Notes under the pieces: generated by a model | Seen by the model: only the letters and a program-made list of their open reading frames with translations | The model's database searches: none | Told to the model about the DNA's origin: nothing | Assembly: GCA_016190895.1 (NCBI GenBank) | Contig: JACPPR010000065.1 | Location: forward strand, 1-36,512 | Reading direction: 5' to 3' | Source of the DNA: Chloroflexota bacterium | Lineage (GTDB): Bacteria; Chloroflexota; Dehalococcoidia; Dehalococcoidales; UBA2162 | DNA length: 36,512 nt | Translations under genes and position numbers: made by a program | Part shown: positions 31,853 to 36,512 of the stretch, in pieces | Layout: each line of letters opens with the position of its first letter | How positions within the stretch are numbered: position 1 is the first letter of the stretch

Positions 31853-32770
31853 TTGGATGAAAGAGATAACCTGATATTTGATTCCAGGCCTGCCCTGCGC
31901 AGTCCCTATATTCTGTGCGGATTGAATGGCTGGGTGAACGGCGGCGATGTATCCGCAGGCGGCATCGAGTATCTTATCAAGCAGCTCAGAGCAGAAAAAT
32001 TTGCCGAATTCCCCGTCGCGCGTTACCATCTCTACCAGGTGCCGGGCGTGGAGAACCTCCGCCCCATGTTCAAGATGCAGGACGGCGTTATCGTGGAAGC
32101 GCGCTTCCCGAAGAACGAATTTTACTACGCAACGAATCCCGCCTCGGACCACGATATTATTTTTTTCCTCGGCGCCGAGCCAAGCCTCAACTGGGAGGAG
32201 TATGCGGATACCGTGCTCACACTCGCCGGCGACTTCGGGGCTTCCCGGCTCATCACCTTCGGCGGTATCCTGGACAGGTCGCCTTATACCCGCCAGCCAA
32301 GAATCTCGTGCACCTGCACCAGTGTAAAAGTCAAGAATGAAATGCAGAAATACAACGTCACGTTTTCCAGCCGCGAGGGCCCGGCCAGCTTCAATCTGAT
32401 GCTCTTGCGCACCTGCCAGAAGCGAGGACTGGACGGCCTGAATCTGACCGTCAGGGCGCCATATTATCCGGAATTCAATGTCGCCATCGATTACAGCCCC
32501 AAATCGGTCAAGGCGGTCCTGGTCAGGCTCGCCCATATGATGAACCTCGATGTGAACTTCGAGGAGCTTAACAAGACAATAACCGAGCTGGAAGGCAAGC
32601 TCGACTTCATCAGGCAGCAAAATCCCCAGTTCAACACCTATGTCGAGGAGCTGGAGAAAAACTACGTCGAAATGCCCTATCAGGAGCCTCTCGATATTTC
32701 AGCGAATGAGGCGATAAAATTTGCTGAGGAATTCCTGAGACAACACAAAGACCGCCCGCACGGGCAATAA
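31853..32770 (+). CDS. PAC2-family protein
   Basis: A 305-residue protein of the PAC2 (proteasome assembly chaperone 2-like) family, an ATP-grasp-neighbour alpha/beta fold of unknown function in bacteria. Typical elements are ILCGLNGWVNGGDVSAGGIEY, HDIIFFLGAEPSLNWEEY and FGASRLITFGGILDRSPYTR, followed by VRAPYYPEF. The C-terminal 60 residues form a probable coiled coil (FEELNKTITELEGKLDFIRQ). It starts with TTG at 31853: GGAGGTG lies at the right distance and the nearby ATG at 31857 is out of frame. No proteasome genes are visible. The promoter is at 31812. Confidence 0.9.
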   Translation: MDERDNLIFDSRPALRSPYILCGLNGWVNGGDVSAGGIEYLIKQLRAEKFAEFPVARYHLYQVPGVENLRPMFKMQDGVIVEARFPKNEFYYATNPASDHDIIFFLGAEPSLNWEEYADTVLTLAGDFGASRLITFGGILDRSPYTRQPRISCTCTSVKVKNEMQKYNVTFSSREGPASFNLMLLRTCQKRGLDGLNLTVRAPYYPEFNVAIDYSPKSVKAVLVRLAHMMNLDVNFEELNKTITELEGKLDFIRQQNPQFNTYVEELEKNYVEMPYQEPLDISANEAIKFAEEFLRQHKDRPHGQ

Positions 32771-32806
32771 CCCGGTTCCGGGCGATTGTACCCCAAGGTC
32801 ATCATA

Positions 32807-32833
32807 GTGGCACAGGCGTCCCGCCTGTGCCAC
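32807..32833. repeat. perfect hairpin repeat D, copy 2
   Basis: GTGGCACAGGCG, three bases, then the exact reverse complement. It is the same element as 9292-9316. It lies downstream of the PAC2 gene but has no U-tract. Confidence 0.85.
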
Positions 32834-32946
32834 ACTTTTGACAAAAACCGCACAGGCACTTACAATGTATCTCGCCAAGCTTCAGTAACATCGCCGATGA
32901 CGCGTGCTTACTAAAGTGAATACAAAATAAAGGAGCGAACAGAAAA

Positions 32947-34149
32947 GTGTCAGGTATACTCGAAGGCGTAAAAGTAGTGGACATGGGGCAGGTGGCAGCT
33001 ATTCCCGTCGCCGGGTCGATTCTGGCTGATTGGGGAGCTGAGGTCATCAAAATAGAACCACTCACCGGAGAACTGTACCGGGGTTTAAGGAGAAGCCAGG
33101 GCGTCGAGACCGGCGTCTTTAATGTCAGAATCGAGTTATACAATAGAAACAAGAGAAGCATGGCGATAGACCTGAAAAAGGAAGCAGGTCGAGAAATCTT
33201 CTACAAGCTCATCAAGCAGTCTGACGTTTTTATGTCGAATTATCGACTTAACGCCCTCGAGAGACTGCAAGTGGATTACGCCAGCTTGAGCAAGGTCAAT
33301 CCCGGAATAGTTTACGCCACCATCACGGGTTACGGGACAAAAGGGCCGGAGAAAGACGACCCGGGCTATGACCTCACAGCAGGCTGGGCGCGCACCGGCA
33401 TCATGCACTTGCTTGGTGAACCCGGGAGACCCCCGCCCATGGTACGCACCGGTATGATTGATAGAATGGCGGCCGGGTATTGTGTTGCCGGTATCTGCGC
33501 TGCGCTGCTGCACAGAGAAAGGACGGGTGAAGGACAGGAGTTGGACTTATCCCTCTTTCATACCGGCATCTGGGATATTAACGCCGATATCCAGAGCGCC
33601 GTCATCGGCACCCCGTTTCAGAGACATGACCGTACTAAAGCGGGCAATCCTCTTCAGAACACCTACTGCACCAAAGACGACCGCTGGTTTCAACTGGCAA
33701 TGCCTCAATCCCAACCGCTGTGGCCGGGCTTCTGCCGGGCGCTCGAGCGGCCGGACCTGGAAAAAGACCCCCGCTTCAGCACCATGGAGGCACGGACGAA
33801 GAATTGCGTAGAACTGATTCGTATCCTGGATACGGTTCTCGCCACCAAGACTATCGATGAGTGGGAGCCTCGCTTCAGAGAGAACGAACTTGTCTTCGGC
33901 CGGGTGCAGACTCCTGAGGAGGTCGCCGCCGACCCGCAGGCAATAGCCGCCGGCGTATTTGCCGATTACGACCATCCTGCCATCGGCAAGACCAAGCTAG
34001 TCGCCTCGCCGGTAATGTTCACCCAGAACCCGGCTTCGGTTAGAACCCCTGCCGCTGAAATCGGCCAGCACGATGAGGAAATCCTCCTTGAGCTTGGCTA
34101 CGGCTGGGAAGACATCGGCAAATTCAAAGAGCAAATGGTCGTGCTGTAA
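32947..34149 (+). CDS. class III CoA-transferase (CaiB/BaiF family)
   Basis: A 400-residue cytosolic enzyme that moves CoA between carboxylic acids (formyl-CoA transferase, carnitine or succinyl-CoA types). Features are LEGVKVVDMGQ, the nucleotide-loop-like GSILADWGAEVIKIEP (23-38), NRNKRSMAIDLKKEAGR (66-82), and the catalytic Asp172 in RTGMIDRMAAG. YATITGYGTKGPEKDDPGYD is family-typical. The length is as expected. It starts with GTG at 32947; AAAGGAGC is upstream. No acyl-CoA dehydrogenase or other pathway genes are adjacent, so the substrate is unknown. Confidence 0.93.
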   Translation: MSGILEGVKVVDMGQVAAIPVAGSILADWGAEVIKIEPLTGELYRGLRRSQGVETGVFNVRIELYNRNKRSMAIDLKKEAGREIFYKLIKQSDVFMSNYRLNALERLQVDYASLSKVNPGIVYATITGYGTKGPEKDDPGYDLTAGWARTGIMHLLGEPGRPPPMVRTGMIDRMAAGYCVAGICAALLHRERTGEGQELDLSLFHTGIWDINADIQSAVIGTPFQRHDRTKAGNPLQNTYCTKDDRWFQLAMPQSQPLWPGFCRALERPDLEKDPRFSTMEARTKNCVELIRILDTVLATKTIDEWEPRFRENELVFGRVQTPEEVAADPQAIAAGVFADYDHPAIGKTKLVASPVMFTQNPASVRTPAAEIGQHDEEILLELGYGWEDIGKFKEQMVVL

Positions 34150-34179
34150 GCGGAACCGCGAAACCGGGAAAACCCAACC

Positions 34180-34310
34180 CAAAATCCCCCTTGGTCCCTC
34201 CCGTGTCAAGCACGGGACAGGCTCTTTTCAAAGGGGGATACCTGGTACAGGGGATGTACACTAGCAGGCATCTCCCTTTAACAAAGGGAGAGTGAGAGGG
34301 ATTTAGGACA
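34180..34310. repeat. composite palindromic spacer repeat E, copy 2
   Basis: Contains ccgtgtcaagcacggg (short hairpin), cttttcaaagggggatacc, a segment shared with 22905-22940, and ctccctttaacaaagggag (hairpin). It fills the gap between the CoA-transferase and the histidine kinase genes. Confidence 0.65.
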
Positions 34311-34405
34311 TCTCGCAGCAAGCTCTGGACGCCAGAAATTAGCATTCTCTCCCCGAATCAGGTATATTTAAGTAAAGCCCTCCCTTCCTCGAAGGAGGCC
34401 CGGTG

Positions 34406-36512
34406 ATGAACCCCGGCAGCCTGCGTAATGGTGGAGCGAGTCCCATCCAGTTTAACGACCGGACCGCTTTGGGTTGGGCGAAATGGGTGGGGGCGGCGGC
34501 GCTACTGTCTTTTCTCGCGCTGGTGTTCCTTTCACGTACCGCAGAAATCGGGTTTGTCTATTATACGCCCCTCCTTTTTTCTGCGCTCAATATAGTATTC
34601 GTAGTCGTGATATCCCTGGTCGTTGCCTTCCTGGCGGCGCGCAGCGTTCTGATAACGGGTCAACGGCTCTCCTGGCTTGGCGGCGGCGCGCTAGCCTTCG
34701 GCCTATCGGGTCTGTTTTCCGCCCTGGTGCAGGGTCAACTGAACGCATCGGTAGCCGCGCACAACCTCGGCGCTCTGCTGGCCGGATTCCTGTATCTGGG
34801 CAGCGCCACGACTATCTTGCGTGGCCGTCCCCTGGTCCGGTTGCCCGGGACGCCTTCTCGGGTGCTGATTGGCGTCTACGGGGCGGTGGTGCTGGTTATG
34901 GCCCTCATCGTTATCTTTAGTCTATCCGGCCTGATGCCAACCTTCTTCACCCTCGAGACCGGAAGTACTCCTCTGAGACAGGTAGTTTTGGGCGCCGCAG
35001 ACGCCCTATTTGTCATTTCCGGACTTCTTTTGCTGACAGCCTGGACAAGGTCGCGAGCGTCCTTTCTCTACTGGTATTCACTGGGGCTGATTCTCACTGC
35101 CCTGGGCCTTTTCGCCCTGAACTTTATCAGAATCCCGGGGGACACCTTCGCCTGGCTGGGCAGAATCGGCCAGTACGTCGGCAGTGTCTACCTGCTCATC
35201 GCCGTGGCGACTGTGGTAAAAGAAGCTCGCAGCCGGCACATGCCGGTGGAAGAAGTTATCGCCGCATTCGGCAAGCAGGCCGAGTTTAACTACAAGCTCC
35301 TGGTCAATTCCGCCAGCGATGCCATCATCGGCATAGACGGGCTGGGCAGAATCTTCGCCTTCAATCCCGCCGCCGAGAAGATGTTCGGCTACGCCCGGAG
35401 CGAGGCAATCGGCAAGCCATTTTTTGATTTGATATTCAGCCCCGGGCAGGTGGACGCCTACCAAAAAGCTGCCGGCGCAGTGGACGCGGGAAGCGACAGT
35501 GACGAACGTTCCTCAGCGATAGACCTCACCGCCAGACGAAAAAATGGGGAAGAGTTCCCAGTGGAGTTGACCCTGATATCAAGCAGACTGATGGCCGGTT
35601 GGCTGCCTACTACTACTACTACTACTACGCTGGTCATCAGGGATATCACCGAGCGCAAGAAGGCAGAGGAGGCGGTCAGGGAGAGCGAGCGCCGTCTGGC
35701 AGAAGCCCAGCAAACCGTCCACCTTGGCAGTTGGGAATGGGATTTGCAGACGGGCGAAATGCACTGGTCTGACGAGATGTTCCGCATCGTTGGTGTGGCT
35801 CCACAGAGTTTCACTCCGACGCTGGAGACGGCAACCGAGAGGATGCATCCCGATGACCGCCAGAAAGTCCAAGCGCAACTGGATGAACTCTGGGCGAAAG
35901 GGACTGCAAGCTATGAGCACCACGTGGTTTTGCCCGACGGAACCGTCCGAAATGTCGTTACAAACAGTATCGTGACGTATGATAAAAGCGGAAAGCCAAA
36001 AAGCGTTGCCGGCACTCTCCAGGACATCACCGAGCGCAAGAAGACGGAGGAAGCGCTCAGGGCGAACGAGACACAGCTGAGGCTGATTCTCGACCAGCTA
36101 CCGTGTAATGTCTGGACGGTAGATAGAGACCTGAAGATAACCTCAGTCCAGGGCGAGATAATACGAAGCGAAGCCCGGCGGGAGGCGGATATCATCGGGA
36201 AACCCATTCATGAATACCTGCAGCTCAGAAACCTCGATTCTGCCCCCATCTTGGCTTGTCTCCGGGCGCTCGCCGGTGAACGGAGCAGTTATGAAAACGA
36301 ATCCGGGGGAAAGACCTACGTTACGTATGTCGAGCCGTTACGCGATGAAAAGGACGTAATCTCCGGGGCCATAGCTATCGGCATAGATATCACCGAGCGC
36401 AAGAAAACAGAGCGTCTCAAAGATGAGTTCATCGGCATGGTCTCCCACGAGCTACGGACGCCCCTGACGGTGATAATGGGCGCTCTCCACGTGCTTACCG
36501 CGGCAGGGCTGA
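34406..36512 (+). CDS. membrane histidine kinase with three PAS domains, 3' end cut by window
   Basis: An open frame of 702 codons to the window end. Residues about 20-280 hold roughly eight membrane helices of a type I do not recognise; this is the likely sensor. Three PAS domains follow (about 295-420, 435-550 and 555-670), each ending in a near-identical DITERKKxE(E) linker encoded by closely matching DNA near 35650, 36028 and 36390. The kinase dimerisation domain begins at DEFIGMVSHELRTPLTVIM, with the phosphoacceptor His near residue 682. The ATPase domain lies beyond the window. PAS1 contains a poly-threonine run (seven Thr) encoded by an ACT microsatellite at 35608-35628. Start ATG 34406 follows GAAGGAGG. 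The response regulator may lie downstream. Confidence 0.92.
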   Translation, partial: MNPGSLRNGGASPIQFNDRTALGWAKWVGAAALLSFLALVFLSRTAEIGFVYYTPLLFSALNIVFVVVISLVVAFLAARSVLITGQRLSWLGGGALAFGLSGLFSALVQGQLNASVAAHNLGALLAGFLYLGSATTILRGRPLVRLPGTPSRVLIGVYGAVVLVMALIVIFSLSGLMPTFFTLETGSTPLRQVVLGAADALFVISGLLLLTAWTRSRASFLYWYSLGLILTALGLFALNFIRIPGDTFAWLGRIGQYVGSVYLLIAVATVVKEARSRHMPVEEVIAAFGKQAEFNYKLLVNSASDAIIGIDGLGRIFAFNPAAEKMFGYARSEAIGKPFFDLIFSPGQVDAYQKAAGAVDAGSDSDERSSAIDLTARRKNGEEFPVELTLISSRLMAGWLPTTTTTTTLVIRDITERKKAEEAVRESERRLAEAQQTVHLGSWEWDLQTGEMHWSDEMFRIVGVAPQSFTPTLETATERMHPDDRQKVQAQLDELWAKGTASYEHHVVLPDGTVRNVVTNSIVTYDKSGKPKSVAGTLQDITERKKTEEALRANETQLRLILDQLPCNVWTVDRDLKITSVQGEIIRSEARREADIIGKPIHEYLQLRNLDSAPILACLRALAGERSSYENESGGKTYVTYVEPLRDEKDVISGAIAIGIDITERKKTERLKDEFIGMVSHELRTPLTVIMGALHVLTAAGL

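Overview
The window looks like a chromosomal segment of an anaerobic bacterium, most probably a sediment or groundwater member of the Chloroflexota (Dehalococcoidia-like). This placement is inference. It rests on the gene repertoire: a tungsten-type aldehyde:ferredoxin oxidoreductase, a uroporphyrinogen-decarboxylase-family protein, a class III CoA-transferase, a peptide-binding lipoprotein with a long Pro/Thr/Ala linker, a PAC2 protein, and a MoxR/DUF58/transglutaminase cluster. It also rests on moderately high GC genes separated by AT-rich or palindromic spacers. No rRNA, tRNA, CRISPR array, phage or transposase gene was seen.

Layout. 1-584: 5' part of a phosphofructokinase (minus). 768-4427: a double-length ABC exporter (plus). 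4443-5434 (minus): an orphan HigA antitoxin with a possible HigB remnant, and a DUF5677-like protein. 5456-9216 (minus): aldehyde:ferredoxin oxidoreductase preceded by a ThDP-dependent enzyme. 9352-11459 (minus): a 59-codon small ORF and a family-5 solute-binding lipoprotein. 11705-15927: a PH-like membrane protein, a pyruvate kinase homologue lacking domain B, a nitroreductase, and a PrsW protease coupled to a HAD phosphatase. 16205-18046 (plus): a MetF-MsrB fusion followed by a GYD protein and a small membrane protein. 18066-19698 (minus): RtcA cyclase and a GNAT acetyltransferase. 19919-22709 (minus): an operon of PfpI, CapA and an unrecognised gene broken by one frameshift. 23157-27757 (plus): MoxR, DUF58 and TgpA-like transglutaminase. 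28007-30984 (plus): carboxylesterase and URO-D-family protein with a strong terminator. 31222-34149: YajQ (minus), then PAC2 and a CoA-transferase (plus). 34406 to the end: a multi-PAS membrane histidine kinase cut by the window edge.

How genes may work together. The ThDP enzyme and the aldehyde:ferredoxin oxidoreductase could form a two-step route from a 2-oxoacid through an aldehyde to an acid with ferredoxin reduction. The MetF-MsrB chimera joins methyl-folate production for methionine with repair of oxidised methionine. The MoxR, DUF58 and transglutaminase genes form a recurring envelope-associated set. The remaining genes are mostly single housekeeping or accessory genes.

Two genome-scale patterns stand out. 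Spacers are packed with several families of dispersed palindromic repeats, including five AT-rich copies built from words such as caaatg and tttggcatttg, one of them split by another repeat. Promoters frequently have an extended -10 (TGnTATAAT type), and three lie so close to the start codon that the transcript should be leaderless. The most unusual genes are the MetF-MsrB fusion and the lidless pyruvate kinase.
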